From Actinomycetes bacterium (GTDB lineage: Bacteria > Actinomycetota > Acidimicrobiia > Acidimicrobiales > Poriferisodalaceae), in assembly GCA_024228575.1 (NCBI GenBank), contig JAAETH010000390.1, positions 1-64,000 of the forward strand: DNA of 64,000 nt. Direction: 5' to 3'. Numbering within the stretch: the stretch's first letter is position 1; each line of letters begins with the position of its first letter. This document shows, piece by piece, positions 1 to 7,981 of the stretch. The translations under genes and the position numbers were made by a program. The notes under the pieces were generated by a model, which ran no database searches, was not told the origin of the DNA, and saw only the letters and a program-made list of their open reading frames with translations.

Positions 1-791
1 GATTCGGCGGCATCCTCCGCGGGATGCACCGATGCGTAGTCGGTCACGAACGCGTCGTTGTCGTCTGAAGCGTTTGGCCCCCAGAAGGTGTCGATGAATG
101 AGCCCAATGCGGAGTCCGGCGTCGCGCAGCCGTTCGGGAAGAGCTCTCGGTCGCCGCACTCGGTCGTATCCCATTCGATGCCGTCGATGTACATGACGAT
201 GTGTCCGACCTCGTGAACCAGTGGGACAAGCGCATCGTCGTCGAAGAGCGTGAGCCCGATCGCCCATTCGCCATTCGGTTCGCCGTCGACAAGGAATGGC
301 CCAACGGCTCCTCCGATGCCACTCTCGACCGGAAAGATATCGATTGCTCCGATTCCTGCGTGGTAGCTCGGAGGTATGAAGTCGAGGATCTGGTCGCGTT
401 TTGTGTCGGTTGCATTCGTGGCCTCACCGATCAAGATGCCGACCTGGGATCCGTCGTTGTATTCGTATCCAACGATCGGCTCCCAGTCGCCGGCGCCGGC
501 TTCGTCCCGATTGGTCCCTTCGTCGTCGGGAAGGGTCGGCTCTGGGGCGGGTGGCGCATCGTCGGGGACGGCTAGCTCGACCTCATCGGGGTTGTGCGGC
601 GCGCTCGTCGGCTCCTGGTCGGTTGGTTGCTCCTCGATGGGATCGGGAACCTCGGGCGCGGTCTCGATGACCGGGGCTGCAACGTCAGGGCGGCCATCGT
701 CGACCGGTGCGCCGATGTGAGGGCTTTGTGTGCAGCCCACGGCTGCGAGGGCAATGGCTAGGGCGGCGGGGGCAATTCGTTTGTTCTGCAT
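1..791 (-). CDS. Putative secreted zinc metalloprotease-like lipoprotein (C-terminus outside window)
   Basis: The reading frame opens at ATG 791 and runs off the window start, giving 263 visible codons. Residues 1-20 form a lipoprotein signal ending in AVGC (Cys20). A proline- and acid-rich linker follows to about residue 85. A globular part then carries HEVGH at residues 193-197, the zincin zinc-binding motif, and a downstream AEDAAE at the window edge could supply the third ligand. The protein is probably an extracytoplasmic zinc peptidase or an inactive relative. It is divergent from the response regulator starting at 887, with 95 bp between, so the pair may share control. The family was not named and the missing C-terminus limits certainty. 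Confidence 0.7.
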   Translation of the reverse strand, partial: MQNKRIAPAALAIALAAVGCTQSPHIGAPVDDGRPDVAAPVIETAPEVPDPIEEQPTDQEPTSAPHNPDEVELAVPDDAPPAPEPTLPDDEGTNRDEAGAGDWEPIVGYEYNDGSQVGILIGEATNATDTKRDQILDFIPPSYHAGIGAIDIFPVESGIGGAVGPFLVDGEPNGEWAIGLTLFDDDALVPLVHEVGHIVMYIDGIEWDTTECGDRELFPNGCATPDSALGSFIDTFWGPNASDDNDAFVTDYASVHPAEDAAE

Positions 792-810
792 GGCTTCACT
801 GTGACGATAC

Positions 811-853
811 GAAACGAAGAGGTCCCTGAGAGAAACGAAGAGAACACGAAGAG
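811..853 (+). promoter_or_regulatory. Direct repeats in divergent promoter region, candidate response-regulator sites
   Basis: Three copies of ACGAAGAG start at 814, 835 and 846. The first two extend to GAAACGAAGAG (811-821 and 832-842). The 21- and 11-bp spacing fits the roughly 11-bp direct-repeat pattern bound by OmpR/PhoB-family regulators. The repeats lie between the lipoprotein start (791) and the response regulator start (887), so autoregulation of both is a reasonable inference. Confidence 0.45.
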
Positions 854-886
854 GCCCATCGCTCGTCCACCCGGTTCTCCTGCACA

Positions 887-1564
887 ATGAACGCGATGAA
901 GGCATTGGTTATCGAGGACGATCACGACATCGCGGAGGGTGTTGCGCGGCTACTGCGTGGCGACGGCTACGCGGTAGCCCATATCGATCGTGGTGATGAC
1001 GGTCTGATCGAGGCACAAGCGGGTGGCTACTCGGTGATCATCCTCGACGTGTTGCTTCCGGGTCTCAACGGTTTCGCGTTGTGTCGCGCCTTGCGCGCCG
1101 GCGGGAGTACCACACCGGTGGTGATGTTGACTGCGAAGGACGGACCGCTCGATGAGGCCGACGGTCTCGATGAGGGAGCCGATGACTATGTGCGAAAGCC
1201 GTTTCACGCCGATGTGCTTCTGGCTCGCGTGCGAGCAGCCGCTCGTCGCGGCGGTGATCGAACCTCATCGATACTCGAAGTGGGCACCCTTTCGCTCGAT
1301 GAGTCCCAGCACGTGTGCAGCCGCGCGGGTCAGGCAATCAGCCTCACCCCCAAAGAGTTTTCATTGCTTCGATTCCTGATGCATCGGTCGCCTGATGTTG
1401 TGACCAAGACAGAGTTGCTAGACGAGGTGTTTGACCCTCACATGGACGCGTCGACAAACGTTGTGCAGGTGTATTGCGGCTACCTCCGCAAGAAGATCGA
1501 TGAGCCATTCGGCACCGAGACCCTTCGAACCGTGCGCGGCGTCGGGTATCAGGTGATCTCGTGA
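887..1564 (+). CDS. OmpR/PhoB-family response regulator
   Basis: A 225-residue protein with an N-terminal receiver domain (about 1-115) and a C-terminal winged-helix DNA-binding domain (about 130-225). The acidic pocket is EDD near residue 9, the phospho-acceptor is Asp54 in ILDVLLPG, and a Lys-Pro pair follows near residue 103. The winged helix ends in the family-typical TVRGVGYQV. A second in-frame ATG lies 9 bp downstream at 896. The stop overlaps the GTG start of the histidine kinase at 1561, so the two are translationally coupled. The signal is unknown; the linked secreted protease-like lipoprotein may be a target. Confidence 0.93.
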   Translation: MNAMKALVIEDDHDIAEGVARLLRGDGYAVAHIDRGDDGLIEAQAGGYSVIILDVLLPGLNGFALCRALRAGGSTTPVVMLTAKDGPLDEADGLDEGADDYVRKPFHADVLLARVRAAARRGGDRTSSILEVGTLSLDESQHVCSRAGQAISLTPKEFSLLRFLMHRSPDVVTKTELLDEVFDPHMDASTNVVQVYCGYLRKKIDEPFGTETLRTVRGVGYQVIS

Positions 1565-2910
1565 ACATCGCGCCGCGCGGTGTCACGGGCCGCGCCGTGC
1601 TCTGGACGTCGGCCATCGCTGTTCTTTTCGCTGTGATCGGGGGGCTCACGCTCCTGCGGTTTCGATGGCAAAGCGAGCGGTCCGCAGAACTCGAGCGGCT
1701 CGTCACGGCTCTCGAGACCGAGACCTTTCAGGTGTCATCGCGTGGAGTCGACGATGCGCCGGTCTTTCGCCCGGACCTTCCGTTTGTGGCGGCGGTAGCC
1801 CTCGTTCCGGATCGCGTCATCGCGTCAACCGGACCAGATGAGCTGATCGCGATCGCTCGTGCGTCGGAGCTGGCCCTGACCGATCCAACCGGCCCGGCTT
1901 CGGTGGTTCGGCGCGAGATCGATGGTGATCTCGGTTTGGTGAGCTTTCCGTGTGGCTACGAGACCGGCGCATGTTCGCGCATCGTTGCCGTTGTGGAATT
2001 CGATTCGTTCCGGTATTACGTCGGCCGACGTCTCGGCTGGCTGGTGTTGGCGACCGCTGGAGTCTCGTTGTTGGTTGGAGGAGCCGTCGCTCTGTCAACA
2101 CGCCGAGCGCTCGGTGATGTCGAGCGGCTCAGATCGGCCGTGGCAGCAATCGATTCGGAGCCACACGGAACACGGGTGCCGGTTTCAGCCACCGGCGATG
2201 AGGTCGAACGACTCGGCAACACGCTGAACGACCTGCTGGGTCGCATCGATGCAGCCATGGTTGCTCAGCGAGAGTTCGTGGCAGACGCATCTCACGAGCT
2301 GCGAACGCCTGTGGCCGCGCTGCGGGCCCAGGTCGAGAGTGCAGCCCGCAACCCCGATGACGTCGATCCGGCCAGGCTCTATCGCCGGCTCGAACCAATC
2401 GCCGATCGTGTGTCGGTCCTCATCGATCAGCTGCTCCTGCTTGCTCGAAGCGACGCGGGCGAGCTCGCAGACATGGGCGAAGACGTCGACCTCGATGATC
2501 TCGTCTTCACCGAGGTTGCGGCGCTTCGGCCCCTGTCAGATACCACGTGGGCTCTCGACAATGTGTACCCCACGCGGGTGAGTGGAAATGTGGAACAGCT
2601 CCGTCGTGTGGTGTCGAATCTGCTGTCGAACGCTGAGCGGCACGCCTCTGGCCAAGTATCGGTGTCGCTGCGACTTCTCGGGGACGAGGCGGTCTTGCGA
2701 GTAGATGATGACGGCGAGGGTGTTCCTGCCGATCTCCGGGAGCGAATCTTTGAGCGATTCGTGAGGGCCGACACATCGAGATCGGCACGCACAGGTGGCG
2801 TCGGTCTCGGCCTGGCAATCGCCGCCGGTGCGGTGGCCGATCATGACGGTTCCGTCGAACTGGTTGGACCTTCGACGTTTGAGGTGCGCCTGCCCCGAGG
2901 GCAGCGATGA
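1561..2910 (+). CDS. Membrane sensor histidine kinase
   Basis: A 449-residue kinase with a GTG start overlapping the regulator stop. A transmembrane segment near residues 10-28 and another near 155-180 bracket an extracytoplasmic sensor of about 125 residues. A HAMP linker follows. The HisKA helix has the phospho-acceptor His245 in SHELRTP, and the ATPase domain shows NLLSNAERHA (N box), DDDGEGVP (G1) and GGVGLGLAIA (G2). It should phosphorylate the regulator encoded just upstream. The sensor domain has no motif I recognise, so the stimulus cannot be named. Confidence 0.93.
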   Translation: MNIAPRGVTGRAVLWTSAIAVLFAVIGGLTLLRFRWQSERSAELERLVTALETETFQVSSRGVDDAPVFRPDLPFVAAVALVPDRVIASTGPDELIAIARASELALTDPTGPASVVRREIDGDLGLVSFPCGYETGACSRIVAVVEFDSFRYYVGRRLGWLVLATAGVSLLVGGAVALSTRRALGDVERLRSAVAAIDSEPHGTRVPVSATGDEVERLGNTLNDLLGRIDAAMVAQREFVADASHELRTPVAALRAQVESAARNPDDVDPARLYRRLEPIADRVSVLIDQLLLLARSDAGELADMGEDVDLDDLVFTEVAALRPLSDTTWALDNVYPTRVSGNVEQLRRVVSNLLSNAERHASGQVSVSLRLLGDEAVLRVDDDGEGVPADLRERIFERFVRADTSRSARTGGVGLGLAIAAGAVADHDGSVELVGPSTFEVRLPRGQR

Positions 2911-3310
2911 TCGGTTCTGTCACCACCCCATAGGGCTCGGAAAGCCCGTCGTGGCTGGACGCTCCCATGGATGCCAAGTGGTGAGATGGCGTGAGTCGAT
3001 GTTGGTGTCGGTGAGGAACCGGCAGAGGACACGAAACACGAGGATTCAGGATGACGGCATCAGGCCTGGTCAACAGCCACGCACGGCTTTCCGGGCGCCA
3101 CACGCCACAGACTGGGATGTGGGTGACCGGTCGGCCCAGCTCGACCAGCTCCGCGGGTTCGGTGTGGATCGCCGTCCTGTTCGCGGTGACTTGTGCGGGT
3201 AGGCCCAGCGCAGTCCCACGAGATCAGTGATGGCTCCGTGCCCAGTTCTGTGCCTGCTGGCAGGTTGTCTACCGAAGTGTGTCAGCTTCGCTACGACTGT
3301 CCCGAGGGTG
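2911..3310. other. 400-bp gap without a convincing gene
   Basis: No frame here combines a start, coding-like codon use and family similarity. It contains copy A (3047-3099) of a degenerate element seen again near 39.93 and 58.82 kb, so it is probably gene or mobile-element debris between the kinase and the carbonic anhydrase. Confidence 0.5.
3047..3099 (-). repeat. Degenerate dispersed element, copy A
   Basis: Matches copy B (39931-39983) closely around CAGGATG..GGCATC..GG and CTGGTCAAC, and copy C (58822-58866) more loosely around TTGGTCAGCGCCCACGC. Read on the minus strand, the copies encode related peptides: RPESRAWLLTRPDA in A, GPKTRTCALTRADA in B and PPDNRAWALTKP in C. This hints at debris of one coding sequence, identity unknown. 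Confidence 0.35.
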
Positions 3311-4213
3311 CTAGCCGATCGGTGCCAGCAGCTCGGGGTTGATGACCAGGTTGCGTACGGCGTGGGCGTGGTCTTCGTCGAACTCGTTGCCCTCGAGCCA
3401 TTCGGCGACGGTGGAGATGTCGACCTTCAGCACATCCGGGCTCACCGACCAGGTGACATTGAATGGTGAAGGTTCTTCGTTGTAGCTCGCGCCCGTGGTG
3501 GAACCTGCATAAGAAACCGGTGTGCCGAGTTCGGTCGGAATGTTCACAGCCTGGTGCAGACCGTTCACCTCGGCGATCTCGGTGAGGGTCATGAAGTCGG
3601 CCGCATTTGCATCGTTCACCAGCACATAGACGTGGGCTTCCACCCGAAGCTGCGGCTGTGGGGCGTCGGCGTCGGCCAGGCATGCGCCGAGGGTCGGGCC
3701 GGGCACGATGGGATCGGCCGAGTGCACGTAGTGGATCTCGATCGTGTCGCCCGGTACGAGGTCACCGTGGTCGGTCTTGCCGACCTCGCCGTCGTAGTTG
3801 GCCGCTTCGGCGTCGGTCAGGTCACCGTCGTAGAGGTAGCCGGTGCCATAACCGTCGCCGTCGCCGTTGCCGGCGAAGGTGGTGTAGTCGCCGCCCTTGT
3901 GCTCAGCGCCTTCGTGAAAATGGATGTTGCACAGGTTCATGTCGGTGTAGGCCGGCGCAGCTTCGAACGCGACCTGGTTGGTGCCTTCCCCGGATTCGAT
4001 GTCGCGTGGAGCTTGCGGGCCGGCATCGATTCCCGCCTGGGCCAACGCGGAACGCTGGGCAGCGATGTCGTCGTCGGAGGCCGAATGAGATGCGGTGTCG
4101 TGCTCATCGGTGGCCACATCGGCCGTGTCCCCGACCGCGTCCTCGTCGCTGCTGGCACAGGCGGCGAGTAGCAATACCAGAACCAGAATCGCCGCGGGAA
4201 GACCTCGTGCCAT
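3311..4213 (-). CDS. Delta-class carbonic-anhydrase-like lipoprotein
   Basis: 300 residues from ATG 4213, the start that gives a clean lipoprotein signal (Leu-rich core, LLAAC, Cys19). The mature part has a CNIHFHEGAEHKG segment, a glycine/aspartate-rich GDGDGYGTGY stretch and a later RVEAHVYVL strand. I recognise these as features of the delta carbonic anhydrase family, known from diatoms and some bacteria, which interconverts CO2 and bicarbonate with zinc. The clustered histidines are the likely metal ligands. It would act outside the membrane. It stands alone, with no transporter or carboxylase beside it. The family call rests on remembered motifs rather than an alignment. Confidence 0.7.
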   Translation of the reverse strand: MARGLPAAILVLVLLLAACASSDEDAVGDTADVATDEHDTASHSASDDDIAAQRSALAQAGIDAGPQAPRDIESGEGTNQVAFEAAPAYTDMNLCNIHFHEGAEHKGGDYTTFAGNGDGDGYGTGYLYDGDLTDAEAANYDGEVGKTDHGDLVPGDTIEIHYVHSADPIVPGPTLGACLADADAPQPQLRVEAHVYVLVNDANAADFMTLTEIAEVNGLHQAVNIPTELGTPVSYAGSTTGASYNEEPSPFNVTWSVSPDVLKVDISTVAEWLEGNEFDEDHAHAVRNLVINPELLAPIG

Positions 4214-4311
4214 GTTCGTGTGCCTCCATGATTTGATCGGCCACAACGATAGGCCGACATTCTCCGTTCTTTGCGTCGCTGCGCCCTTCAGCGGTCTCGC
4301 ATGCGCCACCG

Positions 4312-4620
4312 CTACCCACAGGAATACGTGCGACCGACAGGCCTGGTGAGGGTGCCGCACATTTGTCTGTGTGACCTGACGTGTGGCGGGTCGTCGTTGA
4401 GACCGACTTGCTGATCGGTGATGACAAGGGTCCTGATGATTCGGGCGGCCCGAACTGGAACCGTTCGTGTGACCACTACCTGTTGACTGCCGATGGCGAT
4501 GCCCTCGCGTAGGCTCATCCGATCCTTGCCGACGCCGGGCAGCTGCTCGTCGGTTCGCACCGTCACGGCCCTCTCCGCCAACTTCGATTCCCCCAGATGA
4601 CCCGCCGGCCGAGTCGACAC
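4312..4620 (-). CDS. Hypothetical open frame, possibly a gene remnant
   Basis: A 102-residue frame with strongly G/C-biased third positions, unlike noncoding DNA. It opens with GTG at 4620, directly next to the palindrome at 4624-4640. No family is recognised and the C-terminal part after about residue 80 looks less protein-like. It may be what remains of a gene once controlled by that palindrome. Confidence 0.25.
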   Translation of the reverse strand: MSTRPAGHLGESKLAERAVTVRTDEQLPGVGKDRMSLREGIAIGSQQVVVTRTVPVRAARIIRTLVITDQQVGLNDDPPHVRSHRQMCGTLTRPVGRTYSCG

Positions 4621-4623
4621 TAA

Positions 4624-4640
4624 TTTCGTATACTATGAAA
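4624..4640. promoter_or_regulatory. Operator-like palindrome, copy 1
   Basis: TTTCGTATACTATGAAA is an imperfect palindrome of the form TTTC-N-TA-N3-TA-N-GAAA. It sits in a 23-bp block, 4621-4643, that recurs at 11784-11806 with one mismatch. The size and symmetry fit a TetR-family operator, and a TetR gene lies 60 bp away. Confidence 0.5.
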
Positions 4641-4699
4641 ATAGGTCGTGGCGGTCAACGCCAGCATCAGTGCGTGAGCAATGCACAAGTACCCGGTGA

Positions 4700-5320
4700 T
4701 CAGCGCCTGAGAGCCTGGGTGACAAGGCGGGTCACCAGCTGGCGGCTGCGCTCGACGGGCAGGGACTGCCAGGTTCGCAGCCGTTCCCAGGTGTCCCAGC
4801 TGGTGTGGAGGTCGAGCAGCTCCAGCAACTCGCCTGCGGCTTGTTGCCCGGTGCCGTTCCTGGTCATGGCCTTGCTGGAAAGCGCAGTCAGCTCGGGCTC
4901 GAACGTGCGAACCAGCTGGCGGCGGAAGTGTTCGGCGAAATAGGTCTGTTGGGCCTGGAGCTCGGGTGAGGCGTGCATCCTGACCAGGGCCGAGCGGCGC
5001 GCCGGCGCGACGGTTTCGAACAACTCGGCGCGGTGCGCCACGATGCCGTCGATGCGCTTGGTCCGGCCCCCGGAAATGGGGTGTGCCTCGAACAACTCGC
5101 GGTGTAGTTCGAGTTGCCGCTTGGCCATCGCTGCTGCCAGTGCTTCCTTGTCTTGGAAGTGTTGATAGATGGCGCGGGTCGTCCGCCCGATCCGGTCGGC
5201 AATCTGCTCGATGGTTGGAGTGAGGTTTCCCTCGGCGTAGAGCTCGAAGAGGGTGTCGATCACCGCCTCGCGCGTACGAATGCCGCGCGCTACTCGTCCG
5301 TCTTTCGCTGTCTCGGTCAT
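4700..5320 (-). CDS. TetR-family transcriptional regulator
   Basis: A 206-residue protein. The N-terminal helix-turn-helix (about residues 12-58) shows the family pattern: REAVIDTLFELYAEG, then TIEQIADRIGRTTRAIYQHFQDKEAL. The C-terminal ligand domain is unremarkable. It is the only such regulator near the dehydrogenase/ThDP operon whose promoter carries a palindrome matching the one just downstream of this gene, so it is the obvious candidate to bind both. Effector and regulon are inferred, not shown. Confidence 0.88.
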   Translation of the reverse strand: MTETAKDGRVARGIRTREAVIDTLFELYAEGNLTPTIEQIADRIGRTTRAIYQHFQDKEALAAAMAKRQLELHRELFEAHPISGGRTKRIDGIVAHRAELFETVAPARRSALVRMHASPELQAQQTYFAEHFRRQLVRTFEPELTALSSKAMTRNGTGQQAAGELLELLDLHTSWDTWERLRTWQSLPVERSRQLVTRLVTQALRR

Positions 5321-5340
5321 GCCGTGCCGACGGTAGCCGC

Positions 5341-5730
5341 CAATCCTGTGGTCAGGTGGCCGAGAGCGTCACCGCCGGCGGGGTCACCGACCAGGTTCGT
5401 TGCCTCGTCTGGGTCGGTGTCGAGGTCGAACAGCTCGCTCGCCTCACCGGTGTCGGCGTTGATGGTTGCCCGCCAGTGGCCGTCGGTGAACCGGGGCGTA
5501 TGCGGATCATGCTCACCACATGCTCACGGCTTGTGCCGCTGGCGCCGGTCACGACCGGCACCAGCGATCGTGCGGGCGCTCCGTCGAGTGGGTGCGCTCC
5601 GCCGGCGTCGAGCAGCGTGGCGGCAACGTCCAAGGCCTGGACCGGTGCAGTCTCGACCCGGCCGACCTGACCGTCAGCGCTGGCCGGCGACGACCGATCA
5701 GCGGTACCCGCACCGACGATCACCCCCTGG
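5341..5730 (-). pseudogene. Sulfatase C-terminal remnant (frameshifted)
   Basis: Minus-strand translation gives a type I sulfatase C-terminal region: ALDVAATLLDAGG and a DG..SLVPV segment, then REHVV. A shift to another frame near 5515 continues with FTDGHWRATINADTGE, SELFDLDTDPDE and NLVGDP. The N-terminal catalytic half, including the formylglycine site, is absent. The intact sulfatase at 14264 is a separate gene. The remnant is bounded by the TetR gene and the DUF389 gene. Confidence 0.65.
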
Positions 5731-5743
5731 CAAGGTCGTCACG

Positions 5744-5881
5744 ATGGTCTATGTTCTGGTCGGCATGGGAACCTTCGTCGCCCTGGTCGCCGAGATCGCC
5801 GACAACGTCATCGAGGCCCGAGAATCCAGAGACACAGCCGACGAATCGTCATCCTTCGAAGGCAGACTGGCAGATGACTGA
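5744..5881 (+). CDS. Hypothetical 45-residue protein upstream of DUF389
   Basis: A short frame with a hydrophobic N-terminus (MVYVLVGMGTFVALVAEIAD) and a charged tail. It overlaps the DUF389 start by 8 bp, as coupled genes do. No good ribosome binding site is visible and no family is recognised. It overlaps the sulfatase remnant's edge only, so it may be a chance frame. Confidence 0.25.
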   Translation: MVYVLVGMGTFVALVAEIADNVIEARESRDTADESSSFEGRLADD

Positions 5882-7496
5882 GAACGCGGGGGCGGAATCG
5901 ATCACGGTTGACGACGAGCTGCTGGACAGCTCCGAGGCCACATCGTTCAGGCTTGCGCCGATCGACGTGGGGCTCTTGGCGAGCGCGGCCGTTCTCAAGG
6001 CGTTCGGTGGCTTGGCGATTGGTTTGGCGTTGCTCGTCTGGCCCGATCGAAACGAGATGGTGCTCACTCGGTTGATCGGAATTGGCCTGATCTGGTTGGC
6101 GGTAACCGGCTTTCGGGCTATGAAGCAGCGAGCGGGATTCACCCTCTTTTCGTTGATCGTCCCGGTTGCCGCGCTGGCGGCCGGTCTGGTCTTGGCTGTT
6201 GTCCCGGCCAGGTCAACGAACGTTGTTGGTTGGGTCACCGGGGCGTTGTTGCTTCTGTACGTCGCCCACACGATCCACAAAGTGTGGCGCAGCGATGAAC
6301 GCGACTGGGGTGGGCTGCCGGTTCTTTTTGTGGTCACAACACTCGCCATCGCGCTGTTCTTTGTCACCGGCGCGTTGCTCGGGCTTGTTGTCACGGTCGG
6401 AGCACTCCTCCTGGTCGCGGTGAGTGTGCTGGTGCTCGTCATCTCTCTCGACGGGCGAACCGAGGGGGTGGCCAACTTCCATGACGTCAGCAGTCTCGTT
6501 CATAGCTGGTTGGCGGAGCGGCCGAAGTCGCTCGAGGCCCGCCAGGATCTCTACGGCAAGCTCCTCTATGAGGGCCCGACGACTCGACTGCGGATCATTC
6601 GGTTCTTTGCGCTGATGGGGTTCGCCTCGGTGATTGCCTCGATGGGGGTCATCACCGACTCGACTGCGGTCGTGATCGGCGCCATGCTCGTTGCGCCGTT
6701 GATGAGGCCGTTGATGGGTATGGCGATGAGCCTGGTCATGGGCTGGCCGAACCGGCTGCTTCGGTTCACGACCATTGCGGTTTCGGGAATCGTGTTTGCC
6801 ATCAGCATCGGTGTGCTGCTCGGCCTGTTCATGGGTGCTGACACGGCGACGAACACACAGATCCTTGCCCGTGTCAGCCCGACGACGTTCGATCTGATCA
6901 TCGCGATCGCAGCTGGTGGAGCGGGCGCCTACGGTCTTTCGCGCCCCGACGTGTCGGACTCGTTGCCGGGCGTCGCGATTGCAATCTCGCTCGTTCCGCC
7001 ACTGACCGTTGTCGGCATCGCTTGGTCGCAGGGCGATTTCGACGGCGGAATCGGAGCGTTGCTGCTGTTCGCGACCAACATGGTGGCGATTCTTGTGGTG
7101 GGCGGACTGACGTTCATCCTCACCGGGGTGACTCCGGTCGATCGTGCAGCCAGTAGCCGTGATCGGGTGCGCGTAGGGTTCGGTGCGGTCGCGGTCATGA
7201 CGGCTCTCGTGCTTGGTGGTCTGCTGCTCAACGGACAGCAGATCGCCAGCGATGCCTTGCGAAGGGGCACGGTCGACGACGTCATCGAGGCATGGATTCC
7301 CGACGACAGCGGGCATCGGCTGGTCGAAGCTGATCTGAAGAATGGTGTCGTCTCTGCACTCATAATCGGCCCGTCCGAGGGGTTGCCCGACATTGTCGAA
7401 CTCGCGGATCGACTCAGCGACGAGCTCGACGACACGATCACCGCTCGTGTGAGTCTGGTCGTGGAGGAGCAACTCGTCGCCGTCGGCGGAGATTAG
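5874..7496 (+). CDS. DUF389 membrane protein with HdeD-like N-terminal membrane domain
   Basis: 540 residues from ATG 5874; longer in-frame versions run back into the sulfatase remnant. Residues about 30-185 form several membrane helices resembling the DUF308/HdeD family. A short soluble stretch follows, and then the DUF389 domain with the characteristic STAVVIGAMLVAPLMRP segment and further helices. The soluble C-terminal tail (about 455-540) is acidic. DUF389 proteins are polytopic membrane proteins of unknown function. It lies head-to-tail with a frameshifted SHOCT gene and is not obviously part of the neighbouring dehydrogenase operon. Confidence 0.85.
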   Translation: MTENAGAESITVDDELLDSSEATSFRLAPIDVGLLASAAVLKAFGGLAIGLALLVWPDRNEMVLTRLIGIGLIWLAVTGFRAMKQRAGFTLFSLIVPVAALAAGLVLAVVPARSTNVVGWVTGALLLLYVAHTIHKVWRSDERDWGGLPVLFVVTTLAIALFFVTGALLGLVVTVGALLLVAVSVLVLVISLDGRTEGVANFHDVSSLVHSWLAERPKSLEARQDLYGKLLYEGPTTRLRIIRFFALMGFASVIASMGVITDSTAVVIGAMLVAPLMRPLMGMAMSLVMGWPNRLLRFTTIAVSGIVFAISIGVLLGLFMGADTATNTQILARVSPTTFDLIIAIAAGGAGAYGLSRPDVSDSLPGVAIAISLVPPLTVVGIAWSQGDFDGGIGALLLFATNMVAILVVGGLTFILTGVTPVDRAASSRDRVRVGFGAVAVMTALVLGGLLLNGQQIASDALRRGTVDDVIEAWIPDDSGHRLVEADLKNGVVSALIIGPSEGLPDIVELADRLSDELDDTITARVSLVVEEQLVAVGGD

Positions 7497-7540
7497 TTGC
7501 GGACTCAAACGTCCAACCGGACACCAAATACTAGGAGGAT

Positions 7541-7752
7541 GTGAACTCCTGGGAGCTCGCTGTGCCCTTGTTCGTCTTCATACCAATGGCCATCCTTTGG
7601 TTTCGCACGATCATGGACATCTTGATCACCGGGAGCAGGCGATTGCGGGCTTCAGCATCGCCGACGAGATCGAGAAGCTGGACGGGCTTCGAAGCAAGGG
7701 CGTAGTCACCCAGGACGAGGTCGACCGGCAACGCACCGCCCTGTTGACCTGA
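7541..7752 (+). pseudogene. Frameshifted small membrane SHOCT-domain protein
   Basis: A strong AGGAGG site (7534-7539) precedes GTG 7541. The first frame reads VPLFVFIPMAILWFRTIMDIL, one membrane helix, then is lost. Another frame continues with FSIADEIEKLDGLRSKG and VVTQDEVDRQRTALLT, a typical SHOCT motif, and stops at 7752. Together they make the usual small helix-plus-SHOCT protein, broken near 7625. Either a real mutation or a sequencing/assembly indel would explain it. Confidence 0.6.
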
Positions 7753-7758
7753 GATCGG

Positions 7759-7981
7759 TTGCAATTGAAACAACAGAGACTCTCGAAGTGTCCACGGACC
7801 GCAATCGCGGTGGTGAACCTCGCTGCTGGCTGGGCGGGTCTCGATGCGCTTGTTCATGTCCGCGACGACACGGTCGAGCCGCCGCGTGTCGCCGGCACTG
7901 TCGCTGCATGGGTTGGGTTCGCCGTCAGCCTGATTGTGTTGCGTGTTGTTGGCAGCCTCGCGGTGGGCGTCGTGCTCGGGC
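7759..7981 (+). pseudogene. Small membrane-protein remnant (repeat copy 1)
   Basis: The frame reads TAIAVVNLAAGWAGLDALVHVRDD, then WVGFAVSLIVLRVVGSLAVGVVLG, suggesting a small two-helix membrane protein running into the hydrolase gene on the other strand. The segment 7791-7865 is about 70 percent identical to 11932-12006, where a shorter frame reads LRTGIGAVTLASVSADLDAFVHVRV. Both look like decayed relatives of one gene. Confidence 0.35.

Larger units (their letters stand above)
4214..4699. other. Intergenic stretch between carbonic anhydrase and TetR gene
   Basis: Apart from the weak hypothetical frame (4312-4620) and the operator-like palindrome (4624-4640), nothing recognisable is present in this 486-bp stretch. 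Confidence 0.5.

Noticed and set aside
5520-5873. N-terminal extension of the DUF389 protein
   Set aside because: It is read through the sulfatase remnant and its composition is not that of a membrane protein; ATG 5874 precedes the first conserved part.
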